The notes under the pieces were generated by a model. That model ran no database searches and was not told the DNA's origin. It was given only the letters and a program-made list of their open reading frames with translations. A stretch of 64,000 nt of DNA, taken from Amycolatopsis sp. A133. GTDB taxonomy: Bacteria > Actinomycetota > Actinomycetes > Mycobacteriales > Pseudonocardiaceae. Below, piece by piece: positions 18,904 to 27,800 of the stretch. The position numbers and the translations under genes are program-made. The stretch is taken from assembly GCF_031082405.1 (NCBI RefSeq), contig NZ_JAVHJU010000040.1, positions 1 through 64,000 of the forward strand, written 5' to 3'. Each line of letters starts with the position of its first letter. Within the stretch, counting starts at the first letter, position 1.

Positions 18904-19820
18904 GTGTTCACCTTCTCCTCGGCGCCGGCGATGCCGGCGAACAGGTCGTCCTCCGGCAACGTGCTGTCGACCAGCGACTTCACCAGCTCGTACTCCTCGG
19001 TCGGCCAGACCTCGCGCTGCATCTCCCGGGGCACGGCGAACCAGCGGCTGGTCGGGTCGATCTGCGTGGCGTGCGCCTTCAGCGCCTCGTCCCGCACCTC
19101 GAAGTATTCACTGCACTCGACGCGGGTCGTCACCCGCTCCATCACATCGCCCCGGTTCGGGTCCCAGTTCGCCAGCCACTCGGTGTACGGCGACTCCAGG
19201 CCGGCCTCCTTGAGCGCCTCGTCGAACAGCACCATGCGGGCGCGCGAGAAGCCGTGCATGTAGTACAGCTTCAGCGGCTGCCACGGCTCGCCGGCGTCGG
19301 GGAAGCGATCCGGGTCCGGCGCCGCGTCCCACGCCGCCATCGACACCTCGTGGGTGCGGATGTGGTCGGGGTGCGGGTAGCCGCCGTTTTCGTCGTAGGT
19401 GGTGATCACGTGCGGGCGGAATTCCCGGATCACGCGCACCAGCGCCTCGGTGGACTCCTCCAGCGGCACGACCGCGAACGACCCCTCGGGCACCGGCGGC
19501 AGCGGGTCGCCCTCCGGCAGGCCGGAGTCGACGAAGCCCAGCCAGTGCTGGCTCACGCCGAGGATCTTGGCCGCCCGGGCCATCTCCTCCCGGCGGATTT
19601 CGCTCATGTTGGCCAGCACCTCGGGCCGGTCCATGGCCGGGTTCAGGATGCTGCCTGCTTCGCCCCCGGTGCACGTGACGACCAGCACCTCGTGCCCTTC
19701 GGCGGCGTAGCGCGCCATCGTGGCGGCACCCTTGCTGGACTCGTCGTCCGGGTGCGCGTGCACGGCCATCAGGCGCAGGCGCGGGTTGGCGGTCTTGATC
19801 AGCTCGTCGGCGTCCACCAT
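18900..19820 (-). CDS. mca: Mycothiol S-conjugate amidase
   Basis: The 306-residue product has the LmbE/MshB-type zinc fold. The AHPDDESSKG motif gives H23 and D26, and GGYPHPDHIRTHE gives H153, as the metal ligands expected for Mca/MshB. It cleaves mycothiol conjugates into a mercapturic acid and GlcN-Ins, a detoxification step special to actinobacteria. The position next to the small membrane gene and greA distinguishes Mca from the paralogue MshB, as does the NPAMDRPEVLANMSEIRREEM segment. The ATG at 19820 is divergent from the DUF4307 gene. Confidence 0.94.
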   Translation of the reverse strand: MVDADELIKTANPRLRLMAVHAHPDDESSKGAATMARYAAEGHEVLVVTCTGGEAGSILNPAMDRPEVLANMSEIRREEMARAAKILGVSQHWLGFVDSGLPEGDPLPPVPEGSFAVVPLEESTEALVRVIREFRPHVITTYDENGGYPHPDHIRTHEVSMAAWDAAPDPDRFPDAGEPWQPLKLYYMHGFSRARMVLFDEALKEAGLESPYTEWLANWDPNRGDVMERVTTRVECSEYFEVRDEALKAHATQIDPTSRWFAVPREMQREVWPTEEYELVKSLVDSTLPEDDLFAGIAGAEEKVNT

Positions 19821-19954
19821 GCTCCGAACGACTCCCCTTCTGCCCTTATTCCGCGACCCACCTGCGGGCCGCCCACCCAGCGGGCGGATACTCGAGACGT
19901 ACCCGCGTCACCATTGTCCCCACGGGTACGACAAGAACGAGCAGGAGGCCCGGG

Positions 19955-20410
19955 TTGGCAGGCGGACCGGCGGAAACGGCCGTCGGCGGCAGTGCGCCCG
20001 CGCTGCCCGAGGGCCGGTACGGCACCGGGCGCGCGAAGACGTCCCGGCGCTGGCGGCGCTGGCTCTTCCTGGCCATCGCCCTGCTGGTCAGCGGCGTGAT
20101 CGCCTGGGTCGCGTACCTCAACCTCGGCTCCGCGCCCATCGACGCCGAACGCATCGCGTTCAGCGAACAACCGGGCAACGCGATGGAGATCACTGTCAAC
20201 GTCACCCGCGACGACGACAACCGGCCGGGCGTGTGCGTCGTCCGCGTCCGCGACAAGACCGGCGCCGAGAGCGGCCGCAAAGAGCTCCTGATCCCCGCCG
20301 GCGCGAAGTACAGCAGGATGACCACGACGATCAAGAGCATCGGGGAACCGGTGACCGCCGATGTGTTCGGCTGCTCGTACGACATACCACGCTATCTGTC
20401 AACCCCATAG
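19955..20410 (+). CDS. DUF4307 family membrane protein
   Basis: The 151-residue product has a basic N-terminus (KTSRRWRRW), one membrane helix (LFLAIALLVSGVIAWVAYL) and an extracytoplasmic beta-rich domain with two Cys residues (RPGVCVVRVRDK and VFGCSYD) that could form a disulfide. The start is an unusual TTG at 19955, supported by AGGAGG 6 nt upstream. In mycobacteria the homologue (Rv1081c) also sits between mca and greA. Function is unknown. Confidence 0.85.
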   Translation: MAGGPAETAVGGSAPALPEGRYGTGRAKTSRRWRRWLFLAIALLVSGVIAWVAYLNLGSAPIDAERIAFSEQPGNAMEITVNVTRDDDNRPGVCVVRVRDKTGAESGRKELLIPAGAKYSRMTTTIKSIGEPVTADVFGCSYDIPRYLSTP

Positions 20411-20484
20411 CGGCCAACGGGGTGAACCGCGCGCTCAACGCCCGGAGCGCGGGGAAATAACGGGCGTCGGCCTCTCGCGCCGTG

Positions 20485-20527
20485 ATAGTCTGACCCATCA
20501 GCACGGCCCGCGACGGGCCGTGTTTTT
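20485..20527 (+). terminator. Intrinsic terminator in the greA leader, preceded by a possible -10 box
   Basis: CACGGCCCG-CGA-CGGGCCGTG is followed by TTTTT, a textbook rho-independent terminator and the only one here with a clear plus-strand U-tract. It lies 77 nt past the DUF4307 stop and 88 nt before greA. A TAGTCT box at 20485-20490 lies 11 nt upstream of the stem, so transcription from it would meet the terminator almost at once. Confidence 0.7.
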
Positions 20528-20614
20528 CCTTTATTCCAGCCACGCGGGCACCTAGGCCCGCGTGGGCCGGCTTGAACACGCAAGCCTGGCAGGCCCGACG
20601 AGGAGATGGTGACC

Positions 20615-21109
20615 GTGAGCGACACCAAGGTGACCTGGCTCACCCAGGATGCCTACGACCGGCTCAAGCACGAGCTCGACGAAATGATCGAGAATCGGCC
20701 GGTCATCGCCGCGCGCATCAACGACAGCCGCGAAGAGGGTGACCTCAAGGAGAACGGCGGTTACCACGCCGCTCGCGAGGAACAGGGCCAGGCCGAGGCA
20801 CGCATCCGGCACCTGCAGGAGCTGCTGCGCTCGGCGAAGGTCGGCGAGGCACCCGCGAACGACGGCACCGCCGGCCCCGGCAAGGTGCTCACCGTCCGGT
20901 ACGAGGGTGACGACGAGGACGAGAAGTTCCTGCTCGCCACCCGCGAGGAGGGCGCCGAGGGCGAACTGGACGTGTACTCCCCGGAGTCGCCGCTGGGCAA
21001 GGCCCTGCTCGGCGCCAAGGAGGGCGAGTCCCGCGAGTACGAGCTGCCCAACGGCAAGGTCCAGAAGGTGACGCTCGTGAAAGCGGTTCCGTACACCGAA
21101 GCCAAATAG
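20615..21109 (+). CDS. greA: Transcription elongation factor GreA
   Basis: The 164-residue product has an N-terminal coiled coil with the basic/acidic tip (EEGDLKENGGYHAAREEQGQAEARI) and a C-terminal FKBP-like domain with VYSPESPLGKALLGAKEGE. It binds the RNA polymerase secondary channel and stimulates cleavage of backtracked RNA. I prefer the GTG at 20615 (VSDTKVTWLTQ): it matches the length of mycobacterial GreA and has GGAG about 7 nt upstream. The ATG at 20606 overlaps that site. A hairpin directly after the stop also embraces the ribosome binding site of the next gene. Confidence 0.95.
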   Translation: MSDTKVTWLTQDAYDRLKHELDEMIENRPVIAARINDSREEGDLKENGGYHAAREEQGQAEARIRHLQELLRSAKVGEAPANDGTAGPGKVLTVRYEGDDEDEKFLLATREEGAEGELDVYSPESPLGKALLGAKEGESREYELPNGKVQKVTLVKAVPYTEAK

Positions 21110-21120
21110 CCGCGGCTAGC

Positions 21121-21154
21121 GTGTCCTCCCAGGATCCACGTTCTGGGAGGACAC
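21121..21154 (+). promoter_or_regulatory. Hairpin that hides the ribosome binding site of the MBL-fold gene
   Basis: GTGTCCTCCCAG and CTGGGAGGACAC form a 12-bp perfect stem with a 10-nt loop. The right arm contains the GGGAGG Shine-Dalgarno of the gene starting at 21159. It may terminate greA, limit read-through translation, or both. Confidence 0.55.
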
Positions 21155-21158
21155 CGCT

Positions 21159-21980
21159 GTGAGCACCGAACCGATGTGCCAGGCCTGCGGCATGCAGTAC
21201 GCCGTGGCCCGTGACGACTGCCCGGTCTGCGAGGACGAGCGCCAATACGTCCCGCAGTCCGGGCAGCAGTGGACGAACCTTTCTTCGCTCCGCGAGAGCG
21301 GCACCTACACGCCGCGGATCGAGGAGCAGGGTCTCGGCATCGTCGGTGTCGGTTCGAACCCGGGGTTCGCGATCGGCCAGCGCGCGCTGCTGGTCCGGGC
21401 CCGCTCGGGAAACTTCCTCTGGGACTGCGCCGCCTACCTCGACGACGCGCTGGTGGCCCAGGTGCGCGACCTGGGCGGGATCACCGGCATCGCGATCAGC
21501 CACCCGCACTACTACACGACGATGGTGGAGTGGGCGCGCGCCTTCGACGTGCCGGTCTACCTGCACGAAGCCGACCAGCGGTGGATCGGCAGGCCCGACC
21601 CGGCGGTGAAGCTGTGGTCCGGCACCACCCTGGACGTCGCTGCGGACCTGCGGCTGATCAACCTCGGCGTGCACTTCGACGGCGGCACGGTGCTGCACTG
21701 GCCGGACGGCGAGGAGGGCCGCGGCGCGCTGCTGTCCGGTGACATCGTGCAGGTCATCCCCGACCGCACCCACGTCGGTTTCATGTACAGCTACCCGAAC
21801 CTGATCCCCGAACGCCCGAGCGTCGTCCGCCGGGCGGCCGAGCTTCTCGCGGGTTACCGCTTCGAGGCGATCTACGGCGCCTGGTGGGACGCGATCGTGC
21901 GGTCCGACGGCTTCGACGTCGTCCAGCGCTCCGCCGAGCGGTACCTGGCCCACGTCGCCGACGGCCGAGCTTTCACGTGA
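21159..21980 (+). CDS. MBL-fold metallohydrolase-like protein with N-terminal zinc ribbon
   Basis: The 273-residue product begins with a CxxC...CxxC mini zinc finger (MCQACGMQYAVARDDCPVCEDERQY). The rest resembles a metallo-beta-lactamase fold: LLVRARSGNFLWDCAAYLDD, ITGIAISHPHYYTTMVEWARAF, LLSGDIVQ. The canonical HxHxDH is reduced to HPHYY, so the dinuclear site is altered and hydrolase activity is uncertain. The GTG start at 21159 has its ribosome site in a hairpin. The stop codon lies inside a long palindrome that opens a double-palindrome convergent terminator. Confidence 0.82.
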   Translation: MSTEPMCQACGMQYAVARDDCPVCEDERQYVPQSGQQWTNLSSLRESGTYTPRIEEQGLGIVGVGSNPGFAIGQRALLVRARSGNFLWDCAAYLDDALVAQVRDLGGITGIAISHPHYYTTMVEWARAFDVPVYLHEADQRWIGRPDPAVKLWSGTTLDVAADLRLINLGVHFDGGTVLHWPDGEEGRGALLSGDIVQVIPDRTHVGFMYSYPNLIPERPSVVRRAAELLAGYRFEAIYGAWWDAIVRSDGFDVVQRSAERYLAHVADGRAFT

Positions 21981-22021
21981 AAGCTCGGCCCCCAGGTCGG
22001 AGCTTTCACGTGAAAGCTCCG
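21963..22021. terminator. Two tandem perfect palindromes between convergent genes
   Basis: A 28-nt palindrome (21963-21990) and a 24-nt palindrome (21998-22021) share the core GAGCTTTCACGTGAAAGCTC. Together they fill the gap between the MBL-fold gene and the Lrp regulator gene, and the first contains the MBL stop codon. A bidirectional terminator is the simplest reading. Confidence 0.7.
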
Positions 22022-22026
22022 CTTGG

Positions 22027-22500
22027 TCAGCCCCGCGCGGTCCGCTCCAGCAACGGGCGGACCCGCGGCGGCACCGGCGTCGACAACGCGATCGACGTCG
22101 ACGTCCGCAGCACGTCCGGGACGCCGACGACCTCGTCGATCACCCGCTGCAGGTCGTCGTTGCCGCGCGCCACCATGCGGACGAACAGGTCGCCCTGGCC
22201 GGTCGTCGCGTGGACCTCGCAGACCTCGTCGATCGCCGCCAGGGCCTCCGCGACCTCCGCGCGACGGCCCTGCGCGATCTCGAGCACCGCGAACGCCGTC
22301 AGGCCGTAACCCATCGCCGCCAGGTCCAGCTCCGGCGGGAAGCCGCCGAGGATGCCGCGCTCGGTCAGGCGGTCGAGCCGGGCCTGGACGGTGCCGCGGG
22401 CGACGCCCAGCCGGCGCGCGCACTCCAGGACCCCCAGCCGCGGCGAGTCGGTGAGCAACAGCAGCAGCCGCGCATCCAGCGCATCCAGGTTCTCCGGCAT
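22027..22500 (-). CDS. Lrp/AsnC family transcriptional regulator
   Basis: The 157-residue product has an N-terminal AsnC-type winged helix (LDALDARLLLLLTDSPRLGVLECARRLGVARGTVQARLDRLTERGIL) and a C-terminal RAM effector domain (GYGLTAFAVLEIAQGR, then EVHATTGQGDLFVRMVARGNDDLQ). It is divergent from hppD across 109 bp, so it is the likely local regulator of tyrosine catabolism, with an aromatic amino acid or a derivative as effector (inference). I used the ATG at 22500 (MPENLDALD); the open frame further upstream would run into the shared promoter. Confidence 0.9.
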   Translation of the reverse strand: MPENLDALDARLLLLLTDSPRLGVLECARRLGVARGTVQARLDRLTERGILGGFPPELDLAAMGYGLTAFAVLEIAQGRRAEVAEALAAIDEVCEVHATTGQGDLFVRMVARGNDDLQRVIDEVVGVPDVLRTSTSIALSTPVPPRVRPLLERTARG

Positions 22501-22503
22501 GCA

Positions 22504-22556
22504 CAGATTGTCCACGATGACAGTGGATGTCCGGCAGCCACTCGACAGATTGTCCA
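22504..22556. promoter_or_regulatory. Paired CAGATTGTCCA repeats in the lrp-hppD divergent promoter
   Basis: CAGATTGTCCA occurs at 22504-22514 and 22546-22556. The copies are direct, exactly 42 bp apart (four helical turns), and lie between the divergent starts. Phased repeats are typical of Lrp/AsnC octamer binding. Confidence 0.5.
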
Positions 22557-22609
22557 GAAAAAACCAAGACCATTGCACATCTTGCCGCACAGGGCTGATC
22601 CTTCGGGGT

Positions 22610-23809
22610 ATGACCCAGACTGCCGAACCCCAGGGTGCCCTCGACGACGTCAGCTACGACCAGCTGCGTCAGCTGGTCGGGCTCGTCGACCACGACGCCT
22701 CGACCGACCCGTTCCCGGTCAAGGCCATGGACGCGGTGGTGTTCATCGCCGGCAACGCCACCCAGACCGCCTGGTACTACCAGATCGCGTTCGGGATGCA
22801 GCTCATCGCCTACTCCGGTCCCGAGACCGGCGACTACGAGCGCAAGTCCTACGTGCTGAAGTCCGGCTCGGCCCGGTTCGTCATCACCGGCGGCGTGAAG
22901 CCGGATTCGCCGCTGCTGGACCACCACCGCAAGCACGGCGACGGCGTCATCGACCTGGCGCTGGAGACCACCGACGTCGACAAGTGCATCGAGCACGCCC
23001 GCGCGCAGGGCGCGACCGTCCTCGAGGAGCCGCACGACGTCTCCGACGAGCACGGCACGGTCCGCGTCGCGGCGATCGCGACCTACGGCGAAACCCGCCA
23101 CTCGCTGGTCGACCGGTCGCGCTACAACGGCGTCTACCTGCCCGGCTACGAGCCGCGCGAGAGCACGATCAAGCGGCCCGAGGGCGCGCCGAAGCGGCTG
23201 TTCCAAGCCGTCGACCACTGCGTCGGCAACGTCGAGCTCGGCAAGATGGACTACTGGGTCGACTGGTACCACCGCGTCATGGGCTTCGTGAACATGGCGG
23301 AGTTCGTCGGCGACGACATCGCGACCGAGTACTCGGCGCTGATGAGCAAGGTCGTCTCGAACGGCAACCACCGGGTCAAGTTCCCCCTGAACGAGCCGGC
23401 CGTGGCGAAGAAGAAGTCGCAGATCGACGAGTACCTCGAGTTCTACGGCGGCGCCGGCTGCCAGCACATCGCGCTGGCCACCAACGACATCATCGCCACG
23501 GTGACGGCGATGCGCGCCGCCGGCGTCGAGTTCCTCGACACGCCGGACTCCTACTACGACGACCCGGAGCTGCGGGCCCGGATCGGCAACGTCCGCGTGT
23601 CGATCGAGACGCTCAAGGAGCACAGCATCCTGGTCGACCGCGACGAGGACGGCTACCTGCTGCAGATCTTCACGAAGCCGATCGGCGACCGCCCGACCGT
23701 GTTCTACGAGCTGATCGAGCGCCACGGCTCGCTGGGCTTCGGCAAGGGCAACTTCAAGGCGCTGTTCGAGGCCATCGAGCGGGAGCAGGAGCGCCGAGGC
23801 AATCTTTAA
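22610..23809 (+). CDS. hppD: 4-hydroxyphenylpyruvate dioxygenase
   Basis: The 399-residue product has two vicinal-oxygen-chelate halves. The predicted iron ligands are H203 (AVDHCVGNV), H286 (CQHIALATND) and E367 (VFYELIERHG). The C-terminal GFGKGNFKALFEAIEREQ helix closes the site. It converts 4-hydroxyphenylpyruvate to homogentisate in tyrosine breakdown. The ATG at 22610 fits the family N-terminus; its ribosome site is weak (GGGG just upstream). No homogentisate dioxygenase gene follows here. The last codons and stop context are duplicated out of frame 40 bp downstream. Confidence 0.96.
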   Translation: MTQTAEPQGALDDVSYDQLRQLVGLVDHDASTDPFPVKAMDAVVFIAGNATQTAWYYQIAFGMQLIAYSGPETGDYERKSYVLKSGSARFVITGGVKPDSPLLDHHRKHGDGVIDLALETTDVDKCIEHARAQGATVLEEPHDVSDEHGTVRVAAIATYGETRHSLVDRSRYNGVYLPGYEPRESTIKRPEGAPKRLFQAVDHCVGNVELGKMDYWVDWYHRVMGFVNMAEFVGDDIATEYSALMSKVVSNGNHRVKFPLNEPAVAKKKSQIDEYLEFYGGAGCQHIALATNDIIATVTAMRAAGVEFLDTPDSYYDDPELRARIGNVRVSIETLKEHSILVDRDEDGYLLQIFTKPIGDRPTVFYELIERHGSLGFGKGNFKALFEAIEREQERRGNL

Positions 23810-23861
23810 CGCCGAGGCGCCATCGGCGCAGCGCCGAGGCAACCTCTGACACATCTCGGCG

Positions 23862-23903
23862 AAGGCCACCGTAGGAGACCTCCGGGTCGCCTATGGTGGC
23901 CTT
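23862..23903 (+). terminator. Hairpin terminator downstream of hppD
   Basis: AAGGCCACCGTAGG pairs with CCTATGGTGGCCTT (one G-T wobble) around a 14-nt loop and is followed by TT. It separates hppD from the T7SS cassette. Confidence 0.65.
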
Positions 23904-23971
23904 TGGCGTTTCCGGGAACCGGCAGGACCCGGAATCCGTCAGTGTGGAGAAGCTCAAGAGAAGGGGCCGTG

Positions 23972-24505
23972 ATGCCGGACAGCATCGACGCCAGCGACGC
24001 GATGATCGACAACTGGACCCAGCGGCTCGAGGAGAACGCCGCCCGGTACCAGGCGCTGGCCGATCGCATGCAGGGCCAGACGGTCACCGAGCGGTCGAAG
24101 GACGGCACCGTCCAGGTGACCGTCGATTCGCGCGGGCTGCTGAAGAACCTCGTCATCGCGGAAACCGCGGCGAGCAAGCGGATGGCCGAGGTGTCGGCAC
24201 AGGTGATGCAGCTGGTGCAGCTGGCGCAGGCACGGATCCCGGAGCTGCTGCAGCAGGCCATGACCGAGACGACCGGCACCGGCGACCAGGCCGCGGCCGA
24301 GATCGTCCGCGAGGCGCAGAGCACGTTCCCGGAGCCGCCGGCCGAGGCCGAGCCGGCGTTCCCGGAACCCGACCGCGTCCGCCGGTTCCTGCCGGAGGAC
24401 ACCGAGGAGCCGCCGCGCACGCCGCCTGCACCACCGCAGCAGCCGCGTCGACGCCGTCCGGCCGACGACGATGACGACGATTTCGGCGGATCGATCCTGT
24501 CCTGA
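23972..24505 (+). CDS. YbaB/EbfC-like protein at the head of the T7SS effector cassette
   Basis: The 177-residue product has a helical N-terminal domain of YbaB/EbfC type: MIDNWTQRLEENAARYQALADRMQGQ, the strand pair VTVDSRGLLKNLVI, and the helix MAEVSAQVMQLVQLAQARIPELLQQ. A disordered Pro/Glu/Arg tail ends in an Asp-rich run. In actinobacteria such proteins recur beside T7SS substrate genes; whether they bind DNA or act as chaperones is not settled. The ATG at 23972 has AAGGGG upstream. It lies 10 bp before the EspC-like gene and is clearly in its operon. Confidence 0.8.
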   Translation: MPDSIDASDAMIDNWTQRLEENAARYQALADRMQGQTVTERSKDGTVQVTVDSRGLLKNLVIAETAASKRMAEVSAQVMQLVQLAQARIPELLQQAMTETTGTGDQAAAEIVREAQSTFPEPPAEAEPAFPEPDRVRRFLPEDTEEPPRTPPAPPQQPRRRRPADDDDDDFGGSILS

Positions 24506-24515
24506 GGGGGAAACC

Positions 24516-24824
24516 GTGGCAGACGTGGAACTCAGCACCGACCTGACGGCGCACGCGAAGCAGCTCGACGCCATCGGTGACGGGCTGCAGCAGGCCGTCG
24601 ACGCGGCGAACCAGGTGAGCATGCCGACCGACGCGTACGGCATCCTCTGCCAGCCGTTCCGGATGATGCTCGACCCGGTGGAGCAGTACGGGATCGACGC
24701 GCTCAAGGACGCCGTGCAGGCGATGACCGCCGTCTCCGGCAAGGTGCGCGAGGCCGCGGCGGCCTACCGCAGGTACGAATCCGGTGTCGCCGACGACCTG
24801 GACAAGTCCGCGGGCGGTGCGTGA
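24516..24824 (+). CDS. EspC-type T7SS (ESX) secretion-associated small protein
   Basis: The 102-residue product is predicted to be a helical hairpin (ELSTDLTAHAKQLDAIGDGLQQAVDAANQV; DALKDAVQAMTAVSGKVREAAAAYRRYE). Its C-terminal YRRYE matches the YxxxD/E T7SS export motif. A Cys in GILCQPF replaces the usual WxG turn region, as in EspC-family proteins. It probably forms a co-secreted pair with the helical N-terminus of the next gene, whose ATG overlaps its TGA. The GTG at 24516 has a GGGGG site. Confidence 0.83.
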   Translation: MADVELSTDLTAHAKQLDAIGDGLQQAVDAANQVSMPTDAYGILCQPFRMMLDPVEQYGIDALKDAVQAMTAVSGKVREAAAAYRRYESGVADDLDKSAGGA

Positions 24825-27800
24825 TGCCGGAGGGGAACCCGCTCGTCGTCGACGCCGAGAAGGACCCGGACGGACCGGGCGCGTTCACGGCGGGCAACGG
24901 CGACTACGGCTGGGCGGGCGGCATCGGCATCGCCGAGTCGTCGATGGACGCGTTCAACGGCATCAAGGACGGCGACTGGGTTTCCGGCGGGCTCGGCATG
25001 TTGTCGCTGGCCGGCGAAATCGCCGGGGCGGCGATCGACCCGTTCGGATACCTGATGTCGTCGGTGGCGTCGTTCCTGATGGAGCACGTGCAGCCGTTGA
25101 AGGACATGCTGGACTCCGTCGCGGGCAACCCGCCGGTGATCCAGTCCTATGCGGACACCTGGGGCAACGTCTCGAAGGCGCTCGGCGAGCGCAAAACCGA
25201 CTTCGACAACGCGGTCAAGAACGGAACGACGGGCTGGACCGGCGCGGGCGCGGACGCGTACCGCAAGTTCGCGGCCGAGCACAGCGACGCCCTGTCGGGC
25301 GCGGCGACGGTGGCCGGCGCGATCAGCACGGTCACGATGATCATGGGCCAGGTCGTGTCGTTCGTCCGCGAAACGGTGCGGCAGCTGATCGCGGATCTCG
25401 TCGGCAAGCTTGTCGCGTGGGTGATGGAGGAGGTCTTTTCCCTCGGCTTCGGCACCCCGGTGGTGGTGGCCCAGGCATCGGCGGCGATCGCCAAGTGGGG
25501 CAAGAAGATCGGCGAGCTGCTCAAGAAGCTGACCGACACGATCCGCCGGGTTTCGCCGCTGCTGTCGAAGCTGGTGGACCTGTTCGAGAAGATCGCGAAG
25601 GTCTTCGGGAAGGTGCTGGGCAAGGTCAGCGGGCTGGACGGGCTGAAGGTCAAGGAGGGTGGCTTCGTCCGGAAGATTCCCCGGGACGGGGGTGGGGTGC
25701 ACGCCCGCGCCCATGGGGACGGTCCGGACGGCTCAGATGGTCCAGACGGCTCAGACGGTCCGGACGGCTCGCGCGGCGATGGCCCGGAGGGTGACTCTCC
25801 CGACGGCTCTCGCCGGAGTCCGGGGCGGGACGAGTCCGGTTCGACGTCCCGCACGGGCGAGGAGGGCGCGCCGTCGCACGCGGGCGACGGGTCACCGGAC
25901 GGCTCGGCCGACGGCAGCCCGTCGGCGGTTCGTTCGGGGGAGAGTGCGCCGGGCAGTCGTGCTGGGGACGGCACACCGTCCCGCGCTGGGGACGGCACAC
26001 CGTCGCATGCCGGCGACAGCAATCCGTCGCCGCCCCGGGGCGGGGACAACGGGCCGTCGCACGGCGGCGACAGCAGTCCCTCGCCGACTCGCTCGCCTTC
26101 GCACGCCGGGGAGAGCGCGCCGTCGCACGGCGGCGACAGCAGTCCCTCGCCGACTCGTTCTCCGTCGCATGCCGGCGACAGCAGCCCCTCACCCACCCGC
26201 GCGGGCGACAACGGGCCGTCGCACGCAGGCGACACCAGCCCCTCGCCCACCCGCGCCGGGGACAACGGGCCGTCGCACGGGGGCGACGGCAGCCCCTCGC
26301 CGACCCGCTCGCCTTCGGCTGGGGGTGACTCGAGCCCGTCGCCGGTCAGGGGCGGTGACTCCAGTCCCGCCCCTGCGCACTCCGGCTCGTCGCCTGCTGG
26401 GCGGGCCGATGGTCCGCACGCCGGGAGCGATACCCCGAGCAGTGCCCCGCCGCCGCGGGTCGAGGGGACCACCTCGGCCAGCGGGACCGCGCCGGTTGCT
26501 CCGCGGACCGGTGAGGCCGGCTCCGCGGTGCCGTCGCCGCGCGGTGGCGGGGACGGGATCCCGCCCCAGGGCGGTCAGCCCGCGATGGGTGGCATGCCGC
26601 CCGGCGGTGGGACTCCCGGCGGTGGCAGTCCCAGCGGCAGCGGTTCCCCGCGGACCGGCGGCGGTGGCGGCTGGACCGGCACCCCGGGCAGCCCCGGCGC
26701 CCACGTCGACGCGCCCGGACGGCCCCGCCCCGGCGGCGACCTGCCCGGGGGACGCCCCCGGACACCCGACGCTCCCGCCCCCGCCGCCCGCGGCTTCGGC
26801 CCCGGCAGCACGCACGGCCCCGACACCCGGCCGAGCGGCTCCACGCCCACCCGCCCCGGCACGCACGGCTCGGACACCCGGCCCGCCGGTCCCCACAGCC
26901 CGGACGGCACCCCCGGCCACGGTCCCGACACCCGGCCGAACGGCCCCAGCCCCGACACCCGGCCGAGCAGCTCCGGCCGCCCGCACACCCCCGACAGCGG
27001 CACCCCCGGCACCCGGCCCGCCGCTCCCCACACCCCCGACGGCACCCCCGCCCACACCCCGGACACCCCCCACACCCCGGACACCCCCCACAGCCCGGAC
27101 AGCAATTCCCCCGGCCACGGCCCGCACGACAACCCACCCCCGGACCCCGACCTCCCCCACCACGCCGACCCCGACCGGCTCACCCCCGACGAGGTCAACG
27201 CGCGGCACTCCGAAAGCACGCCCTCGGGCAGCTCCTACCACGCCGGTGATCCCGACATGGGCGACCTGCCCCACCGCGTGCAGCCCGATCCCGATGGCCG
27301 CTACACCGTCGACGTGCACGTCACCCCCGATGGGCACGCCCGGATCGGCGATCGGCTCTACACCCCCGAAGAATTCGCCGACATCCTGCGCCGCAACGGG
27401 GACTACGACGGGCGGCCCGTGCGGCTGATCGGGTGTGATGCCGGCTCGAACGACTTCGCCCACCGGCTGTCGCGGGAGCTCGACACCGAGGTGCTCGCGC
27501 CCAGCAAGCCCGCCTGGACCGACTCGCACGGGCGCGTCTTCTCCTCCGACTACGAGATCGGGCCGGACGGGAGGATGCGCCCGCGCATCCCGCCGGACGG
27601 CGAATGGAGCGTGCACCGCCCCGACGGCAGCACGCACGCCGCCGGCGACTCCGGCTTCGCTCCGGACACCCGGCACCACGACCCGCACGACGCCGACGCC
27701 GACAGCTCGCGCCACCGCGGTGACGACGACACCCGGCAGCGTCAGGCTCCCGGTGCGGACCGGGAAGCGCCGCAGGTCCCGGAGGACCGGAATCCGCGGT

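Noticed and set aside
21159..21980. Assignment of the MBL-fold protein as an active beta-lactamase or glyoxalase II
   Set aside because: The HxHxDH motif is reduced to HPHYY, so no specific hydrolase function can be supported.
26040..26330. Possible CRISPR-like direct repeats
   Set aside because: The periodicity is about 54 nt, in frame, and encodes a Ser/Pro-rich linker. There are no unique spacers of constant length or palindromic repeats.
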